64,000 bases of DNA from Zunongwangia pacifica (GTDB lineage: Bacteria > Bacteroidota > Bacteroidia > Flavobacteriales > Flavobacteriaceae): positions 1 through 64,000 of the forward strand of contig NZ_JAKHSK010000016.1 of the NCBI RefSeq assembly GCF_023499215.1, written 5' to 3'. The position numbers and the translations under genes were made by a program. The notes beneath the pieces were generated by a model. The model saw only the letters and a program-made list of their open reading frames with translations. It searched no databases and was not told the origin of the DNA. This document shows positions 15,175 through 24,649 of the stretch, one piece after another (within the stretch, counting starts at the first letter, position 1; every line of letters starts with the position of its first letter).

Positions 15175-17547
15175 TTAAAATCTTGCTAATAGTCCACCAC
15201 CCAATCCATATCGGTTATTGTAGTTAGCTTGGATTGAAAAATTGCGCGAAAGAATGTATGCAACCCCTACCAACCATTGTGTTTCGCTTTCAAATGATTT
15301 ATTATTCTCTAAATCATTGACCCATCCAAAATCTGCTCTGTATTCGTATTCGCCTTCCAAAAAAATTCTTGGAAAAATCAATAATTCTCTGTCCAAACGT
15401 ATTCTTGGGCGTAGCTGATGGTCCATACTCACATCTACATTAAATCTATAAGGCGTAAAATACTTTACACCAACCAATCCTACGGTATTAAATGTATCGT
15501 AAGAATCTGGTGTTGACGTTTCGGTATTTACTCCTGCATAAACACGTACCCAATCGTTCAGATACCTATTATAACTTATTTCGGCTTCAAGATTTTGGTC
15601 GTAATCGAACTCTGTTCTCAAACCAAATTCATTTCGGATATTGCTCGACGTTAAAAAGAGTTCATTAAAATTTGAACCTGCACGAGCCAATCCCCACGAA
15701 TAATAATGGTCTGTCTCATCAATAAGTTTCTGAACTGGATAATCTTTCATTCTATCATCCCTTGGGGTATCGTAACTAAACACTCTTGCCATACCACCCA
15801 TCATATGGTACAATATGTGGCAATGAAAAAACCAATCGCCATACTCTTCGTTATAAAATTCAATAATAACTTTCTGCATTGGTGGTACGTTCACGGTATG
15901 CTTTAATGGGGAACGTTCTCCTTTTTCATTAATGACCCTGAAGTAATGACCGTGCAAGTGCATTGGATGGTGCATCATAGTCAGGTTATTTAATGTAATT
16001 CTGGTTACCTCGCCTCCTTTTATATTTATCTTATCGGTTTCTGATAATGGAACCCCATTCATACTCCATACATAGCGATTCATATTACCTGTTAGGTTAA
16101 GCAACACTTCATTTACTGGTAAATCTGCCTTAAATTCAGTTTTTTCTTTTGCCTCTAAAAAATCATAGTTGAAGTATGTCTTTCGCTCCTCATAATCAAA
16201 AGAAGTAGAATCCTTCTGCATCATTGGCATATTGTGCATATGACCTTCCATTTTATTTGATGCTCCATTATGGCTCATTGACATCGGGTCTTTTTTCATT
16301 CCCATTGTATCATCCATCTTCATATCCATTTGGTCATTCATTTTGCCATCTTTCATCGACATCTTATCGTTCCCCATTTTCATCTCGCCGTCCTTCATAT
16401 TCATCTTCATTCCGTACTTCTGCATTAAAACTTCGGGTGTATTCTTCTTCTTGTTTCCAACCATTGCAGGTGCTCCCATTTTCATATCCATTTTGGCCAT
16501 TTGCTTCATCATCTCTATTTTACTAGGTCTGTCAATTCTTTTAGCTGGATAAAGTTTGCCACTACCCAAACGAATTGAGGTATTACCAGAGCCGTCTTGT
16601 GCTGTGGCAGTAATTTCAATAGTTCCTTCTGGAATAGTTACAATTACATCATACGTTTCGGCTATGCCAAAGAGAAATCTGCTTTTGGAAACGGGTTGCA
16701 CGTCAACACCATCACTGGAAACCAACATTGGGTTACCTCCTCCGAAATCCATCCAATAATAGGTAGATGCCGATGCATTGATAAAACGAAGCCTTACTTT
16801 TTCTCCTGGTTTAAATTCTGGGTACTCTACCAATTTTTTACCATTGGACAAAAATGTGGGATAATAAATGTCTGCAATATCTGCACCTTCCATTCTGTCT
16901 CGCCAAAATTTGAATTGTGCTCCTAATGCACCTTCTTTTATTACTCTACTTAAAGGTACTGCTGTTCCTTTTTTTACTTGATACCATTCGTTTCCTCTTT
17001 TAAGGTTACGTAATACATTCATTGGTTTTTCGTTTGTCCAATCTGATAATACCACGACTAAATCTTTATCATATTCCAAGGTTTTCTCTTTTGGATGAAT
17101 GATAATAGACCCATAAACACCTTTTTGTTCTTGTAGCATTGTGTGGGAATGGTACCAATATGTTCCCGATTGGTTGATTGGAATCCTGTATTGGAAAGTT
17201 GTTCCTGGCTCAATCGGTGGGGTAGTTAAATATGGAACCCCGTCGTAAAAATTGGGAAGTATCAATCCGTGCCAATGCACTGAAGTTTCTTCATCCATTT
17301 TATTGGTTACGTTGATTATAGCAAGGTCTCCTTCATTAAATTCCAAAACAGGCCCAGGGATACCTCCATTGATAGTCATTGCATTAGCAGTAACACCACC
17401 AAGCGTCATTTTATTTTCTTCAATGGTAAGGTTATACTCTTGAATAGGTCGTCCTTCTTCTTTTCTATCTTGTCCGTTGGTTCCTACTTGTGCAACACTT
17501 TCAAATGAAACGAGAAGTACAAATAGTATTGTTATCTTTCTAATCAT
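15175..17547 (-). CDS. Multicopper oxidase fused to a CopB-like outer-membrane barrel
   Basis: A 790-residue fusion. A Sec signal (1-20) leads into a CopA/PcoA-type multicopper oxidase whose four copper motifs are intact: HWHG (91-94), HSH (133-135), HPMHLHGH (527-534) and HCHxxxHxxxM (575-585). A Met-rich insert at about 345-450 should bind Cu(I). After residue about 610 comes a CopB/PcoB-like beta-barrel segment (DHYYSWGLARAGSNFNELF ... LEAEISYNRYLNDWVRVYAG ... ending NYNNRYGLGGGLLARF with an aromatic C-terminus). In Proteobacteria these are two proteins. The fused form would oxidise Cu(I) while anchored at the outer membrane. It is followed by the TolC gene in the same direction. Confidence 0.9.
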   Translation of the reverse strand: MIRKITILFVLLVSFESVAQVGTNGQDRKEEGRPIQEYNLTIEENKMTLGGVTANAMTINGGIPGPVLEFNEGDLAIINVTNKMDEETSVHWHGLILPNFYDGVPYLTTPPIEPGTTFQYRIPINQSGTYWYHSHTMLQEQKGVYGSIIIHPKEKTLEYDKDLVVVLSDWTNEKPMNVLRNLKRGNEWYQVKKGTAVPLSRVIKEGALGAQFKFWRDRMEGADIADIYYPTFLSNGKKLVEYPEFKPGEKVRLRFINASASTYYWMDFGGGNPMLVSSDGVDVQPVSKSRFLFGIAETYDVIVTIPEGTIEITATAQDGSGNTSIRLGSGKLYPAKRIDRPSKIEMMKQMAKMDMKMGAPAMVGNKKKNTPEVLMQKYGMKMNMKDGEMKMGNDKMSMKDGKMNDQMDMKMDDTMGMKKDPMSMSHNGASNKMEGHMHNMPMMQKDSTSFDYEERKTYFNYDFLEAKEKTEFKADLPVNEVLLNLTGNMNRYVWSMNGVPLSETDKINIKGGEVTRITLNNLTMMHHPMHLHGHYFRVINEKGERSPLKHTVNVPPMQKVIIEFYNEEYGDWFFHCHILYHMMGGMARVFSYDTPRDDRMKDYPVQKLIDETDHYYSWGLARAGSNFNELFLTSSNIRNEFGLRTEFDYDQNLEAEISYNRYLNDWVRVYAGVNTETSTPDSYDTFNTVGLVGVKYFTPYRFNVDVSMDHQLRPRIRLDRELLIFPRIFLEGEYEYRADFGWVNDLENNKSFESETQWLVGVAYILSRNFSIQANYNNRYGLGGGLLARF

Positions 17548-17595
17548 AATTCTTTATTTTAGTGTTCAAAAGCCAATTTGGCCTAGTTCAATTTT

Positions 17596-18807
17596 TTATC
17601 TTGTTAAATAATTTATTAAAGCATATTCTGTAAAATACTCTTTAATGGAATCGATTAAATTGATTTGAAACTTTAACTGCAATTCCTGTACATCTAACAC
17701 ATCATTAAAATCTATAGTTCCAGTTTCGTAGTTTTTCATAAGAATTTCCTCGGCATCAATGGCCTGTTTCAAATTATCGGTTTGTACATTGAACTTAATT
17801 CTTGTCGCATTTCTATTATAAAGCCCTTGCGCCAAAAGTGTTTCTAACTTATTCAACCTATCCTCTTTTTGAAATTTTATTTCTAGTTGTTTCAACTCAT
17901 TTTGTCTTGTCACAGACTTATATTTATTATTAAAAATGGGAATAGAAATAGAAAGCATAGGCATAACCATATCTTTAAAAGAGCTAGTTATCATTGGACT
18001 ATTTTCTTGGTTAATATACTGCACTCCAAACCCTACCATAGGACCACTTTCCTTTTGGTTTAACAGCTCTGACTGCTCAACAGATTCATATAACTTATCA
18101 TATTTAATAAGTTCCGGGTTTATTTGAAGGTTCTCATTTAAAACCAGAGGGTCAACGTCCGGAATCATCATTTCTTCCACAACATCCACCGACATATTTT
18201 CTTCACGATTCAAAAGGTTATTGAACAGCGTCTGTTCTGCCTGAAAACCCTGTTCTAGCACTTCCTTTTGTTGAACTAATTCGTTTTGCCTTATTTGAAG
18301 GCGAAGTACATCAACAGCTGATGCTTTACCAACTTCCAATGAAGTTAATGCTAGGCGTTCATAGGTTTGTAAAAGTTCAATGTTCTCATCCAGAATAAGC
18401 TGTTTTGCACGTATGGCATAAAGTTTATAATATGACTGGGATACTGACAATGAAAGTTTTCTTTTCGCAATTGCTATATCAACATATTGCGCTTCTGCTA
18501 TAGATGATGCATAATTTTCCCTTGCTGAAATGGTCCCGAACCACGGTAACATTTGCATTACAGAGGCACTAAATTGCTCCATAGGCATATCCATTTCAGG
18601 AGCTATAGCCATAACGCCAAAATTAAATTCAGTATTTGGTAAGCTGTTAACTTCATTTACTTTTTCTTCGGCGATATTGTACCGCAATTCAAAAGCTTGG
18701 ATTTCTGGATTGTTCTTTTCAGCTTCCTGAATATAGGATGCTAAATCTTGTGCATTTACTTCCGCGAAAGCGAAAAAAACAAGTGCTATTAAAATTATAT
18801 ATCTCAT
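17596..18807 (-). CDS. cusC: TolC/CusC-type outer-membrane efflux protein
   Basis: A 403-residue outer-membrane channel of the TolC family, with signal MRYIILIALVFFAFAEVNAQ and long alpha-helical repeats (AEKNNPEIQAFELRYNIAEE; LQIRQNELVQQKEVLEQGFQ; KNYETGTIDFNDVLDVQELQ). It is shorter than E. coli CusC (about 460) because it lacks a lipobox extension. It overlaps cusA by 4 bp (ATGA), so the two are translationally coupled and this is the exit duct of the CusA pump. Confidence 0.9.
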   Translation of the reverse strand: MRYIILIALVFFAFAEVNAQDLASYIQEAEKNNPEIQAFELRYNIAEEKVNEVNSLPNTEFNFGVMAIAPEMDMPMEQFSASVMQMLPWFGTISARENYASSIAEAQYVDIAIAKRKLSLSVSQSYYKLYAIRAKQLILDENIELLQTYERLALTSLEVGKASAVDVLRLQIRQNELVQQKEVLEQGFQAEQTLFNNLLNREENMSVDVVEEMMIPDVDPLVLNENLQINPELIKYDKLYESVEQSELLNQKESGPMVGFGVQYINQENSPMITSSFKDMVMPMLSISIPIFNNKYKSVTRQNELKQLEIKFQKEDRLNKLETLLAQGLYNRNATRIKFNVQTDNLKQAIDAEEILMKNYETGTIDFNDVLDVQELQLKFQINLIDSIKEYFTEYALINYLTR

Positions 18808-21800
18808 TTTGTAGCTCGTTTTAATTGAAATTCTTCTTTCCAGCTAAATAAAACTGGCACAACAAATAGGGTTACAAGTGCTATAAGCATTCCGCCAAAT
18901 GAAGGGATTGCCATCGGAATCATTATATCACTCCCACGACCTGTTGATGTCAATACAGGTAACAAAGCGAGAATAGTTGTTGCAGTTGTCATTAAACACG
19001 GACGGATACGCTTTTCTCCAGCTTCAACTACAGATGCCCTAATTTCCTGTTTTGTTTCTGGGGTATTTCTATCAAAGGTTTGGGTCAAATAAGTTGCCAT
19101 AACCACACCATCATCAGTTGCAATACCGAATAGGGCAATAAAACCAACCCAAACGGCAACACTTAAATTAATGGTGTGCATTTGAAAAAGGTCTCGTAAA
19201 TTTTCTCCGAAAAAGCTGAAGTTTAAGAACCAATCTTGGCCGTAGAACCATATCATTAAAAAACCTCCCGCAAAGGCGACAGCAATTCCAGTAAAGACCA
19301 TTAATGACGTTCCAACAGAACGGAACTGGAAATATAGGATTAGAAAAATAATAGCCAAAGCCAGAGGTACTACCACGCTCAATGTTTTTTCTGCTCGTAA
19401 CTGATTTTCATACGTTCCCGTAAATTGATAATTGATACCCTTTGGAACGGTCAATTCGCCATTGTCAATTTTTTCTTGAATAAGGGCTTGGGCATTTTCC
19501 ACCACATCTACTTCGGCGAAACCATCTAATTTATCAAAAAGTACATAGCCAACTAAAAAAGTATCCTCACTTTTAATGACCTGCGGCCCTTGTTCGTATC
19601 TTATAGTAGCCAACTCACTTAACGGAACCGGACTCCCTTTTTCTACTGGAACATAAATGTCTTTTAAGTCATTTGGATTTGCGCGTAATTCCCTTGGGTA
19701 GCGTACACGAATACCATAGCGCTCCCTACCTTCTACTGTTTGTGAAAGCACCATACCACCAACAGAAACCTGTATAACTTGCTGTACTTGCTCTATGGTT
19801 ATGCCATAGCGCGCAAGTCGTTCTCTGTCAATATCTATAAGTAGGTATGGCTTCCCCACAATACGGTCGGCAAAAACTGCTTCATCCTTTACACCCTCTG
19901 CTTGTTTTAAGATATCTTCCAATTGTACCCCAAACGCCTCAATTTCTTTTAAATCCTGTCCTTTCACCTTAATGCCCATAGGTGCTCGCATACCAGTCTG
20001 TAGCATCACCAAGCGTGTTTCTATGGGTTGTAGCTTTGGTGCTGAAGTAACACCTGGAAGCTTTGTAACCCTTACGATTTCTTTCCAAATATCGTCTGGC
20101 GATTCAATTTCAGGTCGCCAATTTCTAAAGTACTCTCCATCGTCATCTGGAATGAGCTGTGAACTTGTCACAGAGAATGGGTCTGTAATTTTTGAGGCTT
20201 TATAGTCATCATCTTCTACTTCAATTTCGCTATTAGGGTTGGTTACTAAACTGCCATCCTTTAAAACAAATAAGCCGTCTTCGTTTACCTTAAAGCGTTG
20301 TCTTTTGCGATTTTCATTTAAAATATATTCAGATTTATATTGAATAACATTCTCATACATCGATAACGGTGCAGGGTCTAATGCTGATTCTGTACGCCCA
20401 GATTTACCGACTACGGTTTCAATTTCTGGAATGCTCGCAACGGCCATATCGAGTTGCTGTAGGACGCGTTTATTTTCCTCCACACCTGCGTGTGGCATTG
20501 AAGTGGGCATTAACAGGAATGAACCCTCATTGAGTGAAGGCATAAACTCTTTACCAGTATTACGCATAATCATCACTCCAAAAATTACAATGGCAGTTGG
20601 TATCGAAAGAAATAACAGCTTATTGCGCAATGCCCAATTTAAAATTCGAACATAATAATTTCTAAAAAGTGTAAATACACCCAAAAGACCAAAACAGATA
20701 AGACCAACGAAGATTAAGTTTATAAGGATACTTCTATCTACTCCCAGTGGTCTCCAATATTCCGCCAATAGGAATATGATAGCAAAAGCCGAAACAAATA
20801 TATTGATGATGTTGGCGCGTTTTGACGTAATCTTTTCCTTTAGTGAAAGGAAGCCAACAACGCCAAATGCAACTAATATTAATCCAAGCGGATAGCCTAA
20901 AATTAAAGATAAAACGCCAAAAACAATCAATGCTCCATTTAGCATATAACTAAAAGAAGTTTTTAAATTTCTCTTTTTAAATAAATAGGCCGCAAATGGT
21001 GGAAGTAAAAATAGGGCAACAATAAGAGATGCGGTGAGTGCTGCCGTTTTTGTAAATGCCAATGGCCTAAACAATTTCCCTTCTGCACCAATCATAGTAA
21101 ATACAGGAATGAAACTAATAATAGTGGTCATTACTGCCGTTAAGATGGCGCCAGAAACTTCGGCAGTCGCATTATAAACTACCGTATTCATAGGTAGCTT
21201 TTCTTCATTTTCATCAATATGCCGCAAGACATTTTCCGAAAGGATAACGCCCACATCGACCATAGTTCCAATAGCAATTGCAATACCAGATAAGGCGACA
21301 ATATTTGCATCTACATTGAACAGTTTCATAGAAATAAAGACCATCAAAACCGCAACAGGCAATAATCCGGAAATCAATACGGAGGCCCTTAAATTGAAGA
21401 CCATTATGATAATCACAAAAATGGTAATCAATATCTCTAAAGTTAGCGCTTCATCAAGTGTGCCCAAGGTTTCTTGGATTAGTTCTGTTCTGTCATAAAA
21501 GGGTACGATGGTTAATTGCGAAGTCCTCCCATCGCTTAATGTTTTTGATGGAAGCCCAGAACTTAACTCGTTTATTTTTTCTTTAACATTGTTGATGACT
21601 TCCATAGGATTGGCCCCATAACGAGCCACTACAACACCACCAACAACCTCGGCTCCTTCCTTGTCCAATAAGCCTCTTCTTGTAGCAGGACCGTGTGTTA
21701 CTTTCGCAATATCCTTTATACGGATGGATGTAAAATCTTTTGAAGTAACTACCGCGTTTTCTAAATCAGATAGTTTCTTAATATAACCCAATCCTCTTAT

Positions 21801-22544
21801 AAGGTATTCAGCTTGGTTGATTTCAAGCGTTTGTGCACCAACATCTTTGTTGCTTTGTTTTACTGCTTTTACAACCTCACTCAAGCCTATGTTGTATTGC
21901 CGCATTAATTCGGGATTAACATCCACTTGATATTCCAAAACATATCCGCCGATGGAAGCCACTTCGGAAACACCACTCGCCGAAGACAGTGCGTATTTTA
22001 CGTAGAAATCCTGAATGCTTCGTAATTCCTGTAAATCCCATCCACCTGTAACATTACCATCTTTATCACGTCCCTCAAGGGTGTACCAATATATTTGCCC
22101 TAATCCTGTGGCATCGGGACCTAGAGCTGGATTAACGCCTTCTGGTAGAAGTCCGGCTGGTAATGAGTTTAATTTTTCAAGTATTCGGCTTCTGCTCCAA
22201 TAAAATTCAATATCTTCTTCGAAAATGATATAAATGCTCGAAAACCCGAACATAGATGAACTACGTATTGTTTTAACCCCTGGAATACCAAGAAGCGATG
22301 TGGTTAGAGGATAAGTAATTTGATCCTCAATATCTTGAGGGGAACGACCATCCCATTTAGTAAATACAATTTGTTGGTTTTCGCCAATATCTGGTATGGC
22401 ATCTACGGCAACAGGGTCTCGAGGAAGTGAGCCTGTATTCCATTCAAACGGGGCGTTTACGACTCCCCAAGCAATAAAAAGTGCAAGTAGTAGAACGGCT
22501 ACTAGTTTGTTTTCTATAAGAAATTTTATGCATTTATTTAGCAT
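18804..22544 (-). CDS. cusA: CusA-type RND heavy-metal pump, enlarged
   Basis: A 1246-residue inner-membrane RND transporter for Cu(I)/Ag(I). Recognisable are NAPFEWNTGSLPRDPVAVDA, IGENQQIVFTKWDGRSPQDI, the charged TM4 GIAIAIGTMVDVGVILSENV, the periplasmic Met region RLVMLQTGMRAPMGIKVKG, and TM10 FGIATDDGVVMATYL. It is about 200 residues longer than E. coli CusA: an extra hydrophobic block near 535-625 (several added helices) and a loop near 745-800 (NSEIEVEDDDYKASKI). Both are usual in Bacteroidota members. It is the first gene of the run to 13070, and two palindromes lie just upstream. Confidence 0.92.
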   Translation of the reverse strand: MLNKCIKFLIENKLVAVLLLALFIAWGVVNAPFEWNTGSLPRDPVAVDAIPDIGENQQIVFTKWDGRSPQDIEDQITYPLTTSLLGIPGVKTIRSSSMFGFSSIYIIFEEDIEFYWSRSRILEKLNSLPAGLLPEGVNPALGPDATGLGQIYWYTLEGRDKDGNVTGGWDLQELRSIQDFYVKYALSSASGVSEVASIGGYVLEYQVDVNPELMRQYNIGLSEVVKAVKQSNKDVGAQTLEINQAEYLIRGLGYIKKLSDLENAVVTSKDFTSIRIKDIAKVTHGPATRRGLLDKEGAEVVGGVVVARYGANPMEVINNVKEKINELSSGLPSKTLSDGRTSQLTIVPFYDRTELIQETLGTLDEALTLEILITIFVIIIMVFNLRASVLISGLLPVAVLMVFISMKLFNVDANIVALSGIAIAIGTMVDVGVILSENVLRHIDENEEKLPMNTVVYNATAEVSGAILTAVMTTIISFIPVFTMIGAEGKLFRPLAFTKTAALTASLIVALFLLPPFAAYLFKKRNLKTSFSYMLNGALIVFGVLSLILGYPLGLILVAFGVVGFLSLKEKITSKRANIINIFVSAFAIIFLLAEYWRPLGVDRSILINLIFVGLICFGLLGVFTLFRNYYVRILNWALRNKLLFLSIPTAIVIFGVMIMRNTGKEFMPSLNEGSFLLMPTSMPHAGVEENKRVLQQLDMAVASIPEIETVVGKSGRTESALDPAPLSMYENVIQYKSEYILNENRKRQRFKVNEDGLFVLKDGSLVTNPNSEIEVEDDDYKASKITDPFSVTSSQLIPDDDGEYFRNWRPEIESPDDIWKEIVRVTKLPGVTSAPKLQPIETRLVMLQTGMRAPMGIKVKGQDLKEIEAFGVQLEDILKQAEGVKDEAVFADRIVGKPYLLIDIDRERLARYGITIEQVQQVIQVSVGGMVLSQTVEGRERYGIRVRYPRELRANPNDLKDIYVPVEKGSPVPLSELATIRYEQGPQVIKSEDTFLVGYVLFDKLDGFAEVDVVENAQALIQEKIDNGELTVPKGINYQFTGTYENQLRAEKTLSVVVPLALAIIFLILYFQFRSVGTSLMVFTGIAVAFAGGFLMIWFYGQDWFLNFSFFGENLRDLFQMHTINLSVAVWVGFIALFGIATDDGVVMATYLTQTFDRNTPETKQEIRASVVEAGEKRIRPCLMTTATTILALLPVLTSTGRGSDIMIPMAIPSFGGMLIALVTLFVVPVLFSWKEEFQLKRATK

Positions 22545-22580
22545 CTTTATTGATAATTAAACAGTTATACATTGAATAAC

Positions 22581-22599
22581 TTTCTGATAATATCAGAAA
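22581..22599. promoter_or_regulatory. Palindromic operator candidate, proximal
   Basis: TTTCTGATA-A-TATCAGAAA, perfect 9-bp arms, 37 bp before the cusA start. It shares its design with the palindrome at 22650; together they flank a weak -7-like TTACTTTG on the minus strand, which suggests a repressor or activator site pair. Confidence 0.5.
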
Positions 22600-22649
22600 A
22601 TTAAACACAACAAAGTAAGCCCAAGATGGAAGTAACCATAGAGCAAATC

Positions 22650-22669
22650 TTTCCGATAATTATCGGAAA
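22650..22669. promoter_or_regulatory. Palindromic operator candidate, distal
   Basis: TTTCCGATAATTATCGGAAA is a perfect 20-bp palindrome, ten bases beyond the stop codon of the HYC_CC_PP gene. It differs from the proximal one in one base per arm and in the centre. A symmetrical hairpin terminator for the HYC gene is an alternative, but there is no T-run. Confidence 0.5.
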
Positions 22670-22679
22670 CTGTTTAAAA

Positions 22680-23096
22680 TCAAATTAAATAAGTTTCGTG
22701 TAGTTTTTGTACGTTCCTTACAAGATAAGGAGGTGTATAATCTCTAAATGGAACAATGTGTGAATCAAGAGTCTCAAAGAGATTGATATAAGAATGTACA
22801 AAAGAGACAACAAAGACTTGTTGCTCAAAATTTAAGGTGTTAAAAGACATCTTCAGGTCGTCCTGACCTTCAACAACTAATTGCTTATCTGAACAGCAGG
22901 AATCATCCTGAACTTCACTTTGACAATCATTTCTGGATAGTTGTTTATCCATTCCGCAAGTTTCAACGTGCCCAAATAAAGAAGAATCCACTAAAGTATC
23001 GCCACAGTAATGACTATCAATAGTAAAAGAAACTGTTGACAATAGCACGATAAGTGCCAAATAAACGGATGATATTTTATGAAAAACTTTTTTCAT
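22680..23096 (-). CDS. HYC_CC_PP family secreted protein
   Basis: A 138-residue exported protein with signal KISSVYLALIVLLSTVSFTI, then DSHYCGDTLVDSSLF (the HYC motif), QDDSCCSDKQLV (CC) and DYTPPYLVRN (PP), the three features naming the family. The Cys/His content suggests metal binding; the function is unknown. It reads away from the similar gene at 23401 across a 304-bp gap and towards cusA. Confidence 0.78.
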   Translation of the reverse strand: MKKVFHKISSVYLALIVLLSTVSFTIDSHYCGDTLVDSSLFGHVETCGMDKQLSRNDCQSEVQDDSCCSDKQLVVEGQDDLKMSFNTLNFEQQVFVVSFVHSYINLFETLDSHIVPFRDYTPPYLVRNVQKLHETYLI

Positions 23097-23400
23097 TAAT
23101 GTTGCAAATTTATAAAAAATTTATCTCAATTTGTTTATTTAACAATTTTTTTTGATTTATCAATGTTTATTTTGCACGAAACCGCTTAAATATTATTTGC
23201 AAATAAAATTCTTTTGCAGCTTCTCTTTTGCAGCTTCCTTTATATGATATAAATCATAGTTCTGTTGAACTTTTAGAATTATATTTGTACTGATCAATTT
23301 TGTTGTTTTTTTGTAAAAAACTGATAATAAAATAATTGAACAGTTGAATTTTATTTTCCAAAATCCTTTAATGTTAATCAAAATTTATTAATTTTATAGT
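23097..23400. other. Divergent control region between two HYC_CC_PP genes
   Basis: A very AT-rich 304-bp gap with no gene. It must hold promoters for both directions. Matches to TAnnTTTG exist at 23280-23287 (TATATTTG, plus strand) and close before the minus-strand start (TAAATTTG), but neither has a TTTG at the right distance. Confidence 0.55.
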
Positions 23401-23823
23401 GTGAAATCTTTTTTCACTAAAATACTGTCCTTCTTTTTAGCAGTTTTTATACTGTTTTCCACCACATCCTTTACGGTAAATATGCACTTTTGCTGTAATA
23501 AAATGGTGGATTTGGCTTTTTTTAGTAAAGCAGAATCTTGTATGGAGACTGCACAGAAAAAAGATAATAATTCCAAGCAATGTACTACAATACAAGAGAA
23601 AGACTGTTGCGATAATAAGACCATCTTGAAAGAAGGAGATGACACCTTCAAGAAGGCCAATACAATTTCAGAGATTGAAACTTTAGTTTTCTTAAACAAC
23701 TTCGTCTATTCTTATATCAACCTTTTTGAAGGTTTAGAGAAAAACACAGTTTCTTTTAAGGCTTATAGGCCACCTTTGCTATCCACAGACCTTGTAATCC
23801 TCAACGAGTCCTTTTTAATTTGA
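23401..23823 (+). CDS. HYC_CC_PP family secreted protein, GTG start
   Basis: A 140-residue paralogue of the protein at 22680: signal KILSFFLAVFILFSTTSFTV, NMHFCCNKMVDLAFFSKAES (HFC instead of HYC), EKDCCDNKTILKEGDDTF and AYRPPLLSTD, ending NESFLI as the other ends HETYLI. The frame is closed by a TAA 12 bases upstream, and GTG at 23401 is the only start that keeps the signal peptide. It is probably a periplasmic or surface metal-binding protein. It heads the plus-strand half of the island. Confidence 0.78.
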   Translation: MKSFFTKILSFFLAVFILFSTTSFTVNMHFCCNKMVDLAFFSKAESCMETAQKKDNNSKQCTTIQEKDCCDNKTILKEGDDTFKKANTISEIETLVFLNNFVYSYINLFEGLEKNTVSFKAYRPPLLSTDLVILNESFLI

Positions 23824-23992
23824 TTTTCTACTTCGCAGGTTAAAATTAATCTGCATTGCCTCTATAGCCAATATTTCACTTCTGGCTAACATTTGTTGTA
23901 CCCTATTCTCAACAACGCTACACAATATTAATCCTGTTAGGCTAAACCTATCAGACCATTGAGCTAAACTCATTGACAATACATTATATACT

Positions 23993-24574
23993 ATGAACAA
24001 ACCAAAAGAATTTTGGATTAAGAATATGGTCTGTAGCCGCTGCTTAAAAGTTATTAAGCAAGAACTACAAGAATTGGGAGTTACTGTGCTTTCATTAGAA
24101 TTAGGAAGATTATTGGTAGAAGCACCAAAAAAAACCAGCAATGAAATTGTCGAAGCTGTTACAACTGTGCTTCACGCTAATGATTTTGAAATTGTACAAA
24201 AAGAAGAAGAAATGCTCACAGAAAGAATCAAGATTATTCTAATAGAACAATTGCAAGAGCTACCGCTACATATTAAGGTAAAAACATCTGAATTATTGTC
24301 ATCAGGTCTTCATCGTGATTACAAAACATTGAGCAGATTGTTTTCTGCCCAGGAACAAACCACTATTGAAAAATACTTTATCAAATTAAAGATTGAAAAA
24401 GTTAAAGAGCTCATTCAGCTTAAACAACATTCCTTTTCAGATATAGGGTACCTATTGGACTACAGCAGTGTCAACCATTTGTCTAGACAGTTTAAGGACG
24501 TTATAGGAGTAAGTATGACCGATTATAAAAATGCAGAAGACTGGAAACGAAATTTTTACGATGAAATTATATAG
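23993..24574 (+). CDS. AraC regulator with an HMA-like N-terminus (second copy)
   Basis: A 193-residue regulator with the same layout as the one at 8434: HMA-like head with WIKNMVCSRCLKVIKQ (about 8-23), AraC-type DNA-binding half with SFSDIGYLLDYSSVNHLSRQ and FKDVIGVSMTDYKNA. It is the likely metal-responsive controller of the genes that follow (24650 onward). About 169 bp before it hold no gene. Confidence 0.85.
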   Translation: MNKPKEFWIKNMVCSRCLKVIKQELQELGVTVLSLELGRLLVEAPKKTSNEIVEAVTTVLHANDFEIVQKEEEMLTERIKIILIEQLQELPLHIKVKTSELLSSGLHRDYKTLSRLFSAQEQTTIEKYFIKLKIEKVKELIQLKQHSFSDIGYLLDYSSVNHLSRQFKDVIGVSMTDYKNAEDWKRNFYDEII

Positions 24575-24649
24575 ATCATAGCGAAAGTTATGTACAACAA
24601 GATAGTACAAAACCAATAATTTTATAGTATTAATTCAAAACAAACACCT

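Noticed and set aside
16224-16552. Ser/Phe/Pro-rich open frames on the plus strand opposite the multicopper oxidase
   Set aside because: They are the antisense of the Met/Lys/Asp-rich insert; the composition is a by-product of repeated ATG/AAA codons.
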